A model generated the notes under the pieces. That model was not told where the DNA came from and ran no database searches. It was given only the letters and a program-made list of their open reading frames with translations. 64,000 nucleotides of DNA from DASQZK01 sp963732905 (GTDB lineage Bacteria; Bacteroidota; Bacteroidia; Bacteroidales; GCA-2748055), in assembly GCA_963732905.1 (NCBI GenBank), contig CAVTBM010000006.1, positions 1-64,000 on the forward strand, given 5' to 3'. Position 1 is the first letter of the stretch; every line of letters begins with the position of its first letter. The translations under genes and the position numbers were made by a program. Below, in pieces: positions 17,731 to 27,380 of the stretch.

Positions 17731-18620
17731 TGATGACTGACCATATCCATAAAGCAGGTTTTGTTAATATTATCGGAAATCCGAATGTTGGAAAATCCAC
17801 CATCATGAACGCCATGACGGGTGAAAAACTGAGCATCATCACATCCAAGGCTCAGACCACACGGCATCGCATTCATGGTATTGTAAACGGTGATGATTTT
17901 CAGATCGTCTACAGCGATACGCCCGGCATCCTGTCGCCGAAATACAGGCTGCAGGAGAGTATGCTGAAGGCAGCACGTTCGGCACTCACGGATGCAGACA
18001 TCATCCTTTATGTTACCGATGTTAAGGAGGAGCCTCTTATCATCCCGGGATTTTCGGATCACCTGCAGCAGACAGACATTCCCGTATTCCTGTTGCTGAA
18101 CAAAATCGATCTGTGCGACCAGGCAAAGGTCGAAGCCCTGTATGAAGCATGGTCCGCCATTCTTCCCAAAGCCATCTTCCTTCCATTATCTGCAGTTGAA
18201 GGATTTAATCTCGATCGTTTATTAAATCTCATCCTGGAAAAATTACCTGAAAATCCGCCGTTTTATCCCAAGGATACCATTTCCGATAAATCGGAACGAT
18301 TTTTTGCAGGAGAAATCATTCGTGAAAAAATATTATTGAATTACCGGCAGGAGATCCCGTATTCAGTGGAAATTGAGATTGAAGAATTCCACGACAGTCA
18401 GGCGCTCATCAGGCTCAGAGCGGTGATATATGTAGAACGGGAAACTCAGAAAGGGATCATCATAGGCAAGGGGGGAACTTTGCTGAAAAAAACCGCCACG
18501 GATGCACGACTGGACATGGAAAAATTTTTCGGTAAAAAAGTATTTCTGGAAGTATATGTAAAGGTCAGAAAAGACTGGCGAAATAATGACCGTATGCTTA
18601 AAAACTTCGGTTACAGGTAA
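17727..18620 (+). CDS. era: GTPase Era
   Basis: 297 residues. G1 loop GNPNVGKS at 17-24, G3 DTPG in YSDTPGILSPKYRLQESML, G4 NKID, and a C-terminal KH domain with IIIGKGGTLLKKTATDARLDMEKFFGKKVFLEVYVKV. Era binds the 3' end of 16S rRNA and acts in 30S subunit maturation. Three consecutive ATG codons (17727, 17730, 17733) are possible starts; the third gives the most family-like N-terminus, while the first overlaps the rluB stop. Middle gene of the rluB-era-der cluster, 11 bases before der. Confidence 0.95.
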   Translation: MMMTDHIHKAGFVNIIGNPNVGKSTIMNAMTGEKLSIITSKAQTTRHRIHGIVNGDDFQIVYSDTPGILSPKYRLQESMLKAARSALTDADIILYVTDVKEEPLIIPGFSDHLQQTDIPVFLLLNKIDLCDQAKVEALYEAWSAILPKAIFLPLSAVEGFNLDRLLNLILEKLPENPPFYPKDTISDKSERFFAGEIIREKILLNYRQEIPYSVEIEIEEFHDSQALIRLRAVIYVERETQKGIIIGKGGTLLKKTATDARLDMEKFFGKKVFLEVYVKVRKDWRNNDRMLKNFGYR

Positions 18621-18631
18621 AACCAAAAAAC

Positions 18632-19939
18632 ATGTCAAACATTGTTGCCATTGTCGGAAGACCGAATACCGGAAAATCCACCTTCTTCAACCGCATGACC
18701 GAAACCCGGTCGGCCATTGTTCATGAAACCAGCGGGGTGACGCGCGACCGTCATTACGGTAAAACCATATGGAACGGGGCGGAATTTTCTGTCATTGATA
18801 CCGGCGGCTACGTGGCTAATTCAGAGGATGTTTTTGAGGAGGAGATAAACAAACAGGTTATGCTGGCCATCGGGGAGGCTGATGTCATTGTATTCCTTGT
18901 GGACGTGAACAGTGGTGTCACCGATCTCGATAATTCCATTGCCGCTTTACTGAGGAAATCAGGGAAAAAAGTGCTGGTTGCGGTCAATAAGGTTGACGGC
19001 GGTGAAAAAATGGCGTATATCCATGACTTTCATTCCCTTGGCTTTGGAGAACTGTTCCCGATATCAGCAGCTAACGGCAGCGGAACCGGTGATTTTCTCG
19101 ACGCCATAACCAGCAGCCTGCCGGCAAAGGATGAAATAAAGGAAGAAGAGGATATCCCCAGGTTTGCCATAATCGGCCGGCCTAACGTTGGAAAATCATC
19201 CCTGATCAATGCCCTTATCGGGGAGGAGAGGAATATCGTAACACCGGTTGCAGGAACAACCCGTGATTCGGTGAATGCCAGGTATAAAAAGTTTAACCAT
19301 GATTTTTATATCATCGACACCGCAGGCCTGAGAAAAAAAGGCAAAGTGTCTGAGAATGTAGAGTTCTATTCTGTCATGCGGTCTGTCCGCGCCATTGAAA
19401 ATTCCGATGTCTGCCTCCTTCTTCTCGATGCTGAACGAGGTATTGAAAGCCAGGATGTGAATATCTTCAGGTTAGTGGAACGAAATCACAAGGGCATCGT
19501 AATCCTTGTGAATAAGTGGGATCTGATTGAGAAAGACAATCATTCAACCAAACTTTATGAGCAGGAGATAAAGAAAAAGCTCGAACCCTTCACCGATATA
19601 CCAGTCATTTTCACGTCAGCCATTACCAAACAACGTATTCAGAAAGTCCTCGACACCGCGATGGAAGTGTACCAGAACCGTAAACTGAAAATACCCACAT
19701 CCAAGCTTAACGAAGTGATGCAGGCCGCCATCGAAGCGTATCACCCTCCTGCCGTAAGAGGCAAATTCATAAAGATCAAGTATATTACACAGTTGAAAAC
19801 CTATGCTCCGGTTTTTATTTTTTTCTGTAATCTTCCCCAACATATTAAGGATCCTTACAGACGCTATCTTGAAAATAAACTGAGAGAACATTTTCATTTT
19901 ACAGGTGTTCCCATTCAGTTATATTTCAGAAAAAAATAA
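18632..19939 (+). CDS. der: Ribosome biogenesis GTPase Der (EngA)
   Basis: 435 residues with two tandem GTPase domains: GRPNTGKST near residue 8 with DTGG, and GRPNVGKSS near 181 with DTAGLRKKGKV, followed by the C-terminal KH-like domain (GKFIKIKYITQLKTYAPVFIFFCN). Both NKxD motifs are present (NKVD, NKWD). Der is needed for 50S subunit assembly. Length and domain layout are standard. Co-transcribed with era and rluB, all ribosome-maturation functions. Confidence 0.96.
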   Translation: MSNIVAIVGRPNTGKSTFFNRMTETRSAIVHETSGVTRDRHYGKTIWNGAEFSVIDTGGYVANSEDVFEEEINKQVMLAIGEADVIVFLVDVNSGVTDLDNSIAALLRKSGKKVLVAVNKVDGGEKMAYIHDFHSLGFGELFPISAANGSGTGDFLDAITSSLPAKDEIKEEEDIPRFAIIGRPNVGKSSLINALIGEERNIVTPVAGTTRDSVNARYKKFNHDFYIIDTAGLRKKGKVSENVEFYSVMRSVRAIENSDVCLLLLDAERGIESQDVNIFRLVERNHKGIVILVNKWDLIEKDNHSTKLYEQEIKKKLEPFTDIPVIFTSAITKQRIQKVLDTAMEVYQNRKLKIPTSKLNEVMQAAIEAYHPPAVRGKFIKIKYITQLKTYAPVFIFFCNLPQHIKDPYRRYLENKLREHFHFTGVPIQLYFRKK

Positions 19940-19986
19940 TAAGCAGTTGTTCTTTCTGTCAGGAAAATTAGGTAATTTGTCATGCC

Positions 19987-20514
19987 ATGAGAACTTTTTT
20001 TTATGTAACGGCATTCCTGTTTCTGCTGATGATGGCTTTCTCATCATGTGAGAAGCTGCAGAAATATCCCGATACCCCTACTGTGGAGTATAAAGCTTTT
20101 AACCTGTACAAGTCGCAGGATGTTCTTGGCAACAATATCCTCCTGGGCGAACTGGAAATCCAGTTCACCGACGGTGATGGCGATATCGGCATCGAACAGC
20201 CCGATTCTACTGCCACTGCCGACAGTCTCAAATACAACCTCTTTATGACCATGTGGACGCTGAAAAACAACGCCTGGGAAAAAGCACAGGACGAATCGAG
20301 TGTTCAGAATTTCCGGGTTCCCTATATTGAAAGAACCGGACAGAACAAAACTCTGAAAGGCCTGATTACGGTAAGCCTGGAATATAAAACCATCCAGTAC
20401 GATACCATCCGTTACACGTTTTATCTTATCGACCGCCAGTTCCACAGGAGCAATGTAGATACCACGGAAACGATCATATTTACGGGGCTTGATCTGACGG
20501 GCGGAGGGATGTAG
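19987..20514 (+). CDS. Uncharacterised lipoprotein
   Basis: 175 residues with a lipoprotein signal: hydrophobic FLFLLMMAFSSC with lipidation at Cys21. The mature part is probably a beta-rich domain, starting YPDTPTVEYKAFNLYKSQD and including the acidic turn FTDGDGDIGIEQPDS, which looks like a calcium-binding or turn motif. I do not recognise a named family, though similar short lipoproteins are frequent in Bacteroidota. Lies 47 bases after der on the same strand and may be read from the same transcript. Ends 221 bases before the convergent SpoIIE gene. Confidence 0.7.
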   Translation: MRTFFYVTAFLFLLMMAFSSCEKLQKYPDTPTVEYKAFNLYKSQDVLGNNILLGELEIQFTDGDGDIGIEQPDSTATADSLKYNLFMTMWTLKNNAWEKAQDESSVQNFRVPYIERTGQNKTLKGLITVSLEYKTIQYDTIRYTFYLIDRQFHRSNVDTTETIIFTGLDLTGGGM

Positions 20515-20735
20515 GGACACTAGAAGAAACAGTAAACACACCGGCTAATAGGGGTACGGGATGTATAATCGTTTCTTTTATCGCAGAGACTGACCCTGAG
20601 ACATATCCGTTCGTGTGAACAGCGATTTGACCCTTGATGCGCCCCGCCCTCCGGGTTTGAAATTTAATATTTTGAAGATTGGAATTTATTTGTTTTTGGA
20701 AATTTCCCCATATCTCCGCTAAGGACTCTGAGGTC

Positions 20736-23700
20736 TTAAATCTTGATTCCCATAAACAGCACGTCATCAACCTGTTCAAGGTCTTCCTTCCAGAGCATGA
20801 AATTGCTCTTCACATAATTGTACTGTTCATCCATGGGCTTGTCGTGGATATCACGAAGGAGGTTTTTCAATCTGACCATCTTAAACTTCTTACCCAATGG
20901 TCCGCCGAACTGATCGGGGTAACCGTCGGAAAACATATAGATAAGGTCACCTTTCGAGAGTTGGAATCCTTCATCGCGGAATTCCTTTTCATCGGCCTCT
21001 TCTTCAAAATGCCCGCCAATGGAATTTCTTGAACCTCTGACATATACCTGCTGCTTATTAATATAAAGGATGATTGGCCGCATAGCTGAAGCTAAGCGGA
21101 GGTAGTTCGTTTTCAGGTCAATTTCCGCAACAATAATATCCATACCGTCATTTGACTTTTCAGCTTCCAGGTTTTGATTCAGTGCATTCTGAATTTCCTG
21201 GTCCAGAGTCTCGAGAATATGGGAAGGAGACCGGACATCGGGACGCGAGCAAATATCTTTAATCAGGGTTGTCCCGATCATGGACATGAAAGCGCCTGGG
21301 ACGCCATGGCCTGTAGAGTCGGCACATACAATTACAAACTTATCGTCCCAAAGCCTGTCATACCAATAAAAGTCACCACTCACAATATCTCTGGGCTGGT
21401 AATAGACGAAACTGCCCGAGAATGTATCCTGAATACGTTTGATAGGTGGCAGGATACTTGCCTGTATTCTCTGGGCATAATTAATACTATCGGTGATATC
21501 CCTGTTTTTATTTTCAATCTCTTCTTTCTGCTCCATCACTTCCCGGGTCCGCTCATCGAGAGCTTTCTGCAGATAATCCTGTATCTGTTTTTGTTTTCTC
21601 TCTCTGAGTTTGATGATGATAAAGACGGTAATAATTACAATAAAAATAACGAGAAGGATAAACCACCATGCCTTCCAGATCGGAATCTTAATATGGATCT
21701 GCAGTTTCAGGGGTGTTTCGGTACAAACCCCATTTTCGTCACATGCTTTGAGCAGGAAGGTATAATCCCCATCTTCAACCCTGCTGTAATTCGCTACCGG
21801 CACCTTTGAAGGTTCAGACCAGTCGTCATACCCCTGAAGTTTGTATTGATAAACTACATTTTCGGGCGATTTAAAATCAATCCCTATAAAGTCAATTCTG
21901 ATCTTGTATCGGTTATAGGGAAGGTAAACGGGTTTGGAGAAATCATAATCCTTATCCGAAATTTTCAGTGAGGTAATATTGAGTTGAGGTGCAATAGTGT
22001 CCCGATGATCTTTGAACGGATTATAGACGATCAATCCCTTGGAAGTCCCAAAAACCAGCTCATTTTCTGAGTTGTTAATAACAGCGCCGAAATTGCAGTC
22101 TGCCGATATACCTTCTTCAATGCTGAAAGCTCTAACATTACCCGTCTTCGTATTGATTTCACTCATGCCCAAACGGTGGCCCGACCATATATTTCCCCGG
22201 GCATCGGTGGCTATGCTGTAACAAAAATTAGAGCGTAATCCGTCAGCGGAAGAATAATAGTTAAGGCTGTCACGGGAAAACTGGAATATGCCGTCACCGT
22301 AAGTGCCTGCCCAGAGGTTGCCTGAACTGTCCTGTGTAATACTCACAAATTCGAGCTCAGCATTTGCTTCAATAGCCAGTTCTTGTCCCGTTGATAGATT
22401 AAAAAGACCGTTACTCCTGGTTGCAACCCAGACAGTATGGCTTTTGTCAATAAAAATATCCCTGATCTTATTGTGCGGAAGCCCTTCAGTTGTCCTGAAC
22501 TGATGTCTTTCTCCGGTATTCCGGTTAAACCAGATGACACCATTATTGGTAGCCACCCAGATAGAATCACTACAGCCGGTGATGGCATTGATTGTATTTT
22601 CGAGCGAGTTTTTTGTCCTGTAAACAATCTTTGCCATTTTGCCATCTTTCTTAATGGTGTAGATTCCGCTTCTGGCCGTACCAATCCATACAGTTCCGTC
22701 GGAAGCCGGATAAATAGCGGTAAACCTGTCATCGGGCAACCCGTTTTTTGAATCGAGTATTCTGAAGTGTTTCGATGCCAGGTCGGTGATCATGATTTTA
22801 TTTTCACCGCCTAACCAGTAAAGGCTGTCAACCTGAGCCAGTGACTGGATATTATCGACGAAACCATCAGCATCGAATTTATAAAATGAAAATGACTGAT
22901 CTTTCAGGACAAACAATCCCTCACCACTGGTTCCAAACCACAAATCACCTTCCAGATCCAGGAAAATGCAGCTGACGAAATTACCCGGCAATCCCGACGT
23001 TTTATCAAAATGACGCAACCGTACAAAATGCCCGTTGCCGTCAGAGCTGACCATTTCATAGATCCCCTGGCCCATAGTACAAACCCATAAATTGCCGTTT
23101 ACATCTTCAAAAACATCCTGGATATTGGAATTTTCCAATCCAAAGCCTTCAAGAGGTTTGGTAATCGTATAAGAGTGAATATCATTTGTCCCGGTCCGAA
23201 GTTTAAAGAGCCCCTGGTCCTCCGTACCTATCCAGTAATTCCCGGCAGAGGCATCCATTCCTATGGATTGTATTCTGGTATAAGGAATATCTTCAAACCT
23301 GCCGATAAGCTGCAGTCCGGAATAACCGGCAATAAAATGGTACATAAAAAGACCATCGAATGTTCCAAGCAAAAGATCATCGGAAGGGGTGATGCAAATG
23401 GAGGAAATGAGTTGTCCCTCAATACCGTCTTTTAGTACAGTCATTTCATCCTTGTTATGGATCAGAATGATCCCTTTGTTCTGAGTAGCCACGATGATAC
23501 TGGAGTCGGATGTCTCCGCGATACCGTTTATCCTTCCGCGATTTGCCTGTGGGATATTGATAAGTCTGAATTTTGAATCTTCCAGGACAGCCAGTTCACC
23601 GTCGTCGTAACCGAACCATACCCTGCCCTGTTTGTCCCTGTAACTTTGAGTGACCGGTGTCTGAGGCAGGGTATCACCCTGAAAAGCCTGTGAAAAACTG

Positions 23701-23900
23701 AAGCCGTCAAACCGGCATATGCCTTCACCCGTGCCAAGCCAGAGATAGCCGTGCGGATCCTGAATGATGTTATAAATAAAATTATCACACAAGCCCTGTT
23801 CCACCCCGAAGTTCAGGAAACGAAAATTCTGGGAGAGAACATTCCCTCCCAGCAATATCATCATTAAAAATGTTATTGTCTTGGTCCTGAGGATTTTCAA
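20736..23900 (-). CDS. Propeller-Y_Y_Y receptor with cytoplasmic SpoIIE-type phosphatase
   Basis: 1054 residues. Signal sequence (to about LSQ at 24); two seven-bladed two-component-regulator propellers made of repeats such as DPHGYLWLGTGEGICRFDG and DSSGNLWAGTYGDGIFQF (about 30-640); a Y_Y_Y domain (about 650-735, ending DGDYTFLLKACDENG); a single span at 741-764; a coiled coil (about 765-815); and a PP2C-like SpoIIE phosphatase whose metal aspartates are seen as GDF (Asp843), ADSTGHG (Asp861), FSDG (Asp992) and VDD (1045-1046). A periplasmic sensor thus controls a serine/threonine phosphatase instead of a histidine kinase. The start is TTG, with no ATG in a better place. It lies 22 bases after the unknown secreted protein gene, so the two are likely one transcript. 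Partner anti-sigma factor or kinase is not in the window. Confidence 0.9.
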   Translation of the reverse strand: MKILRTKTITFLMMILLGGNVLSQNFRFLNFGVEQGLCDNFIYNIIQDPHGYLWLGTGEGICRFDGFSFSQAFQGDTLPQTPVTQSYRDKQGRVWFGYDDGELAVLEDSKFRLINIPQANRGRINGIAETSDSSIIVATQNKGIILIHNKDEMTVLKDGIEGQLISSICITPSDDLLLGTFDGLFMYHFIAGYSGLQLIGRFEDIPYTRIQSIGMDASAGNYWIGTEDQGLFKLRTGTNDIHSYTITKPLEGFGLENSNIQDVFEDVNGNLWVCTMGQGIYEMVSSDGNGHFVRLRHFDKTSGLPGNFVSCIFLDLEGDLWFGTSGEGLFVLKDQSFSFYKFDADGFVDNIQSLAQVDSLYWLGGENKIMITDLASKHFRILDSKNGLPDDRFTAIYPASDGTVWIGTARSGIYTIKKDGKMAKIVYRTKNSLENTINAITGCSDSIWVATNNGVIWFNRNTGERHQFRTTEGLPHNKIRDIFIDKSHTVWVATRSNGLFNLSTGQELAIEANAELEFVSITQDSSGNLWAGTYGDGIFQFSRDSLNYYSSADGLRSNFCYSIATDARGNIWSGHRLGMSEINTKTGNVRAFSIEEGISADCNFGAVINNSENELVFGTSKGLIVYNPFKDHRDTIAPQLNITSLKISDKDYDFSKPVYLPYNRYKIRIDFIGIDFKSPENVVYQYKLQGYDDWSEPSKVPVANYSRVEDGDYTFLLKACDENGVCTETPLKLQIHIKIPIWKAWWFILLVIFIVIITVFIIIKLRERKQKQIQDYLQKALDERTREVMEQKEEIENKNRDITDSINYAQRIQASILPPIKRIQDTFSGSFVYYQPRDIVSGDFYWYDRLWDDKFVIVCADSTGHGVPGAFMSMIGTTLIKDICSRPDVRSPSHILETLDQEIQNALNQNLEAEKSNDGMDIIVAEIDLKTNYLRLASAMRPIILYINKQQVYVRGSRNSIGGHFEEEADEKEFRDEGFQLSKGDLIYMFSDGYPDQFGGPLGKKFKMVRLKNLLRDIHDKPMDEQYNYVKSNFMLWKEDLEQVDDVLFMGIKI

Positions 23901-23922
23901 ACTGATATCGTTTTACCTTTTT

Positions 23923-24894
23923 CTATTTCACCTTTGTTGCATTGATTCCATATCCGTATTTGGGCACGCCACCAATCGGGCTGGTAAAGAATTCAATATT
24001 TTCGCCGTACTGGTTTTTCACATACACAACCACGTTATTGTTTTTTACAAGGGGAGGTGATTTTTTCTTTATGAATTGTATGTCCAGGGAGGTATTCTTT
24101 TCTTCTTCAAAAATTTTAAATTCACCTTCCGCCCATTTATCTTCACCCGAAACCGGACAGGTCTGGCCTTTTCTCGCAACGGATACAACGCGGATAAAAC
24201 CATCGTTGTCCCAGTCAAAATCATACAATTTAACCGTCACCGTGCGGTTGTCAATATAAGGATAAATGTGGGATACTTCCTCAGGCACGTTATACATCCG
24301 GAATGAATATTCGAAGGAAAGGGCATTGCCTCCTTCAACAGGTATCCTTTCCTTGGAAGAGGTGCTCATAAAATAACGGTACAGATTTCCGTCGTCGCCC
24401 GAAACGCCTTCGCAGATAATCTTCAGCACGTTGCCATCATATTTTTCAACGTATTCCCCTTCCGATGGGTTGAAAGGGCCGAAAACGTACCAGTTCTGAT
24501 CATAACGGCGATCTTCGCCAAAGGTTTTTGTTGCCAGCAGGGTCCCACTGCGATATTCACCCACCGGATCGGTTCCCTGTGCGTCGGGGTTGGACCAGCA
24601 TCCCTTACCCCCATAAATGGAATAATTCACACGGGTATTCCATTTGCCGGCGATCTCATCCACTTCACCTCCGACATCGGGGTCATAGACCCAGATAAAA
24701 ACAGGCTGGCTGTAATCTTTTGGCAGCAGGAAAAAGAAGGTCTGAGAGAAATCATCATCACCCCAGCTCGTCTCAGCCTCTTTGCCAAATGTCATCAGGT
24801 ATGGAATATTCTCCTCAACGTTAGGCACAGGCTGTGCATTTAGTGCAATGAATCCACTAAAGAACCATGAAATGAATACTAAATAGACCTTCAT
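23923..24894 (-). CDS. Secreted protein of unknown family
   Basis: 323 residues with a classical signal peptide (FISWFFSGFIALNAQ, cleavage near residue 21). The mature protein is rich in aromatic and acidic residues, with segments such as WVYDPDVGGEVDEIAGKWNTRVNYSIYGG and VKLYDFDWDNDGFIRVVSV, and looks mostly beta. No catalytic motif, repeat or sorting tail is visible, and I cannot assign a family. Its gene sits between a PD40-PKD protein (123 bases upstream) and the propeller-SpoIIE receptor (22 bases downstream), all on the same strand, so a periplasmic or surface role linked to that receptor is a reasonable but untested inference. Confidence 0.7.
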   Translation of the reverse strand: MKVYLVFISWFFSGFIALNAQPVPNVEENIPYLMTFGKEAETSWGDDDFSQTFFFLLPKDYSQPVFIWVYDPDVGGEVDEIAGKWNTRVNYSIYGGKGCWSNPDAQGTDPVGEYRSGTLLATKTFGEDRRYDQNWYVFGPFNPSEGEYVEKYDGNVLKIICEGVSGDDGNLYRYFMSTSSKERIPVEGGNALSFEYSFRMYNVPEEVSHIYPYIDNRTVTVKLYDFDWDNDGFIRVVSVARKGQTCPVSGEDKWAEGEFKIFEEEKNTSLDIQFIKKKSPPLVKNNNVVVYVKNQYGENIEFFTSPIGGVPKYGYGINATKVK

Positions 24895-25017
24895 ATAAAA
24901 ATTTGCGTTAACAAATTTCAGAACAAATAATTCGTGCTATTTTGAAAAATTCCTCTAAAATAAGTAAAATTTGATGAGCTATACAGCCTGCTGAACTTTA
25001 TTTTGAAAGGATTTAAC

Positions 25018-26457
25018 TTATTCCCCGACCACAATGGTCTTATACGAACAGAATCTCCTTGCAGTTTCAGGGTCATTGCTTTTCTCAATAACCAACAGTT
25101 TAACATTGTAGTTCCCTGGTATAGCGTAACGGTGTGTAACGGAATCGCCCATGCCCCAGGACCCGTCGCCAAAATCCCAGTAATATTTTCCAGGTGTGGC
25201 ATCTCCAAAATAGGATTCCAGAGCATTCATCGCAAAATCGGTATTCGTTTTTATGGTGTCAGGACAGGTGATATAAGATTGAATGGTTTTTCTGACTTCA
25301 ACTTCATACTCGGCCTGGTTAAACTGCACAATGCCGGTCAGTTTATCAATCACGTCAAGTTTAACCGTGTAATCCCCCGGACCGCTGTAACAATGCTTAG
25401 CCTCCTTTGCCCTCTGTGTTGTGCTATCGCCGAGGTGCCATTCATAGACGTAAAGCATTGTATCCAGGGTAACCGTATTTTCCTCCTTGAAGAGATAACA
25501 GAAATTATCATCAACCTGTTCTTTGCAGTTATCAAAGGCAGGCATTGTAGAAGTGAAGGAAAAAATACCCATGGTTCTAAGGGAATCGGAAGTTATGGTT
25601 CCAGGGGAATCGGAAGTAAAAAAGCCTGAATTAAAATCTTTATCGGCGTAATAGGTGAAATCATTCCATTTGGAGTTGTAGGGGGAAGGCAGTTTCACCG
25701 GTTGCATCCATTGATTGTTGTATATCTCACTGTAAAACAGGTCGTAATCCTTAGTGTTATCGTGGCTGTCGGAGGAAAAATACAGGCGACCGGAAGGATG
25801 GATATAGGGGTAGATTTCGTTTCCCGGGCTATTGATTGGGGAACCCAGATTTACCGGCCTGGTCCATTCGCCGTTTTTGAAATATGAGACATACAGGTCA
25901 TACCCACCGATACCGCCCTTCCGGTCAGAAGCAAAGTAGAGCGTTGTCCCGCTGGAATCCAGTGAAGGATGGGTTGTGTGTGCATCATGATCATTGTATT
26001 CAAATTCTCTGATATTCGTCCAGCCGGCTTCCGTACTATCTGCAAAGAAGAGTCCGAAATTAGGATTCCCCTTAAGATCACTCCCGTAGGATTTAAGGGA
26101 ATAATTCCGGGTAAAGACCGCAAGCTTCCCATTCCCGCTAAAAGATATGGGACCATCATTCTGATTCGTTTTCAGGGTTGCCGAAAAAAGTTGAGGTGAT
26201 CCCCATTCATTCTTACCTTTTCGTGGAAGGATGTAGATGTTATACATCGGCATACCATCCTTAGTGTAATTCATTATAGAGCCCGATGTTTTATCGGAAC
26301 AGTAAACCAATCCGGCACTGGTCATCACGGGTGCTGCCTGATTAAAGTATTTAGAAACCAGGAAATCGGAACGCTTAATGTAAGACTGACCCTGCAGGGC
26401 ATTGGCCAGGCCGGTCAGAAAAAAAATGAATCCGTATATATAATAACATCTCCTCAT
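25018..26457 (-). CDS. Exported PD40 beta-propeller / PKD domain protein
   Basis: 479 residues from the ATG at 26457, which follows the porP stop by one base; the frame also extends upstream into porP, but that start would give no signal peptide. N-terminus CYYIYGFIFFLTGLANALQGQ is a signal peptide. Residues about 40-290 hold WD40-like PD40 repeats (TLYFASDRKGGIGGYDLYVS, GRLYFSSD). Two PKD-type domains follow, marked YEWHLGDSTTQ and YYWDFGDGSWGMGDSVTHRYAIPG. PD40 proteins next to PorP/SprF genes are typical of T9SS-linked outer-membrane assemblies. No type IX sorting domain or OmpA domain at the end, so it is not a full PorE/SprE-like anchor. Confidence 0.8.
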   Translation of the reverse strand: MRRCYYIYGFIFFLTGLANALQGQSYIKRSDFLVSKYFNQAAPVMTSAGLVYCSDKTSGSIMNYTKDGMPMYNIYILPRKGKNEWGSPQLFSATLKTNQNDGPISFSGNGKLAVFTRNYSLKSYGSDLKGNPNFGLFFADSTEAGWTNIREFEYNDHDAHTTHPSLDSSGTTLYFASDRKGGIGGYDLYVSYFKNGEWTRPVNLGSPINSPGNEIYPYIHPSGRLYFSSDSHDNTKDYDLFYSEIYNNQWMQPVKLPSPYNSKWNDFTYYADKDFNSGFFTSDSPGTITSDSLRTMGIFSFTSTMPAFDNCKEQVDDNFCYLFKEENTVTLDTMLYVYEWHLGDSTTQRAKEAKHCYSGPGDYTVKLDVIDKLTGIVQFNQAEYEVEVRKTIQSYITCPDTIKTNTDFAMNALESYFGDATPGKYYWDFGDGSWGMGDSVTHRYAIPGNYNVKLLVIEKSNDPETARRFCSYKTIVVGE

Positions 26458-26458
26458 A

Positions 26459-27379
26459 TCAGAAATAGAAAGGGCTGTCAGCGTTAGACTTGAAATTAAG
26501 TTCATACCTGAGCATGATCTCATGCGTACCATTGGAGACCCTGCTCAGATCGGTAAAATAATAATCGTACGCATATCCTATCTTGAGCCAGCTGGTGACC
26601 TGGAATTCAAGGATTCCGGTAAAGGCACTTGCGCTTGGCCTGTACGTGGCACCCGTCCACAATTTATCCTGGAACAGGATAAAATTGAGTCCCGCCTGAA
26701 CATCCAGGTTTGCAGTGCTGTAATCGATCAACGTGGATGGTTCCAGCTTGAAGTCCGGGGAAACGACAAACACGTAACCTCCGGTCAGGATGTAATGATA
26801 ACTTCCGGTATTAAAATTAAAATTATTGCCTTCCCGCGGAAAATCAAGGAAGTAAGGAATCGAAAATCCCGTAAAAAATTTCTTCTGGTTGTAGATGTAA
26901 ACCCCGGCTCCGAAATTTGGAGCATAGCCACTGCTGTTGATGAATGAAGGATCGGTTTGCCCCTTATCATACAGTTTGAAATCTCCGGAAAAATCTTCTG
27001 TGTAATGATAAAGGCCGGCTTTCAGTCCTAAAGACAGTCTCACATTATCGCCAAGCCATATCCGGTAGGCATAGTCGCCATAAATCCCGGTATTCTTCAC
27101 TAATGGATTGTAGTTATTCTCGATGCTGAACCCCAGGGCTACGTGTTCCTTCAGTGGTGTATGGAATGCAAATTTCATTGACCTTGGATGGCCGGCAAAG
27201 CCTGTAAGATATTCCTTGTCAACGGCCGTAATACTTAAGGCTTCGCGACTCCCGGCATAGGCGGGATTAATCACCATCCCATTTGTCAGATACTGGCTGA
27301 GTCTGGGAATATCAAATTGTGCACCGGCATCCAGGGCAGCAAGGAAAAGAAAAAACAATATGAGCGTTCGTTTCATCAT
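26459..27379 (-). CDS. PorP/SprF family type IX secretion outer membrane protein
   Basis: About 306 residues from the ATG at 27379, one base after the stop of the upstream cargo gene (an ATG 12 bases earlier would overlap it). Signal peptide TLILFFLFLAALDAGAQ. The PorP/SprF hallmark SQYLTNGMVINPAYAGSREALSI follows directly, and the remainder consists of alternating aromatic/polar strands typical of an outer-membrane beta-barrel (GYAYDYYFTDLSRVSNGTHEIMLRYEL at the end). PorP/SprF proteins tether particular T9SS cargos at the cell surface, and are characteristically encoded beside large cargo with a type B sorting domain, as here. Confidence 0.92.
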   Translation of the reverse strand: MMKRTLILFFLFLAALDAGAQFDIPRLSQYLTNGMVINPAYAGSREALSITAVDKEYLTGFAGHPRSMKFAFHTPLKEHVALGFSIENNYNPLVKNTGIYGDYAYRIWLGDNVRLSLGLKAGLYHYTEDFSGDFKLYDKGQTDPSFINSSGYAPNFGAGVYIYNQKKFFTGFSIPYFLDFPREGNNFNFNTGSYHYILTGGYVFVVSPDFKLEPSTLIDYSTANLDVQAGLNFILFQDKLWTGATYRPSASAFTGILEFQVTSWLKIGYAYDYYFTDLSRVSNGTHEIMLRYELNFKSNADSPFYF

Positions 27380-27380
27380 C

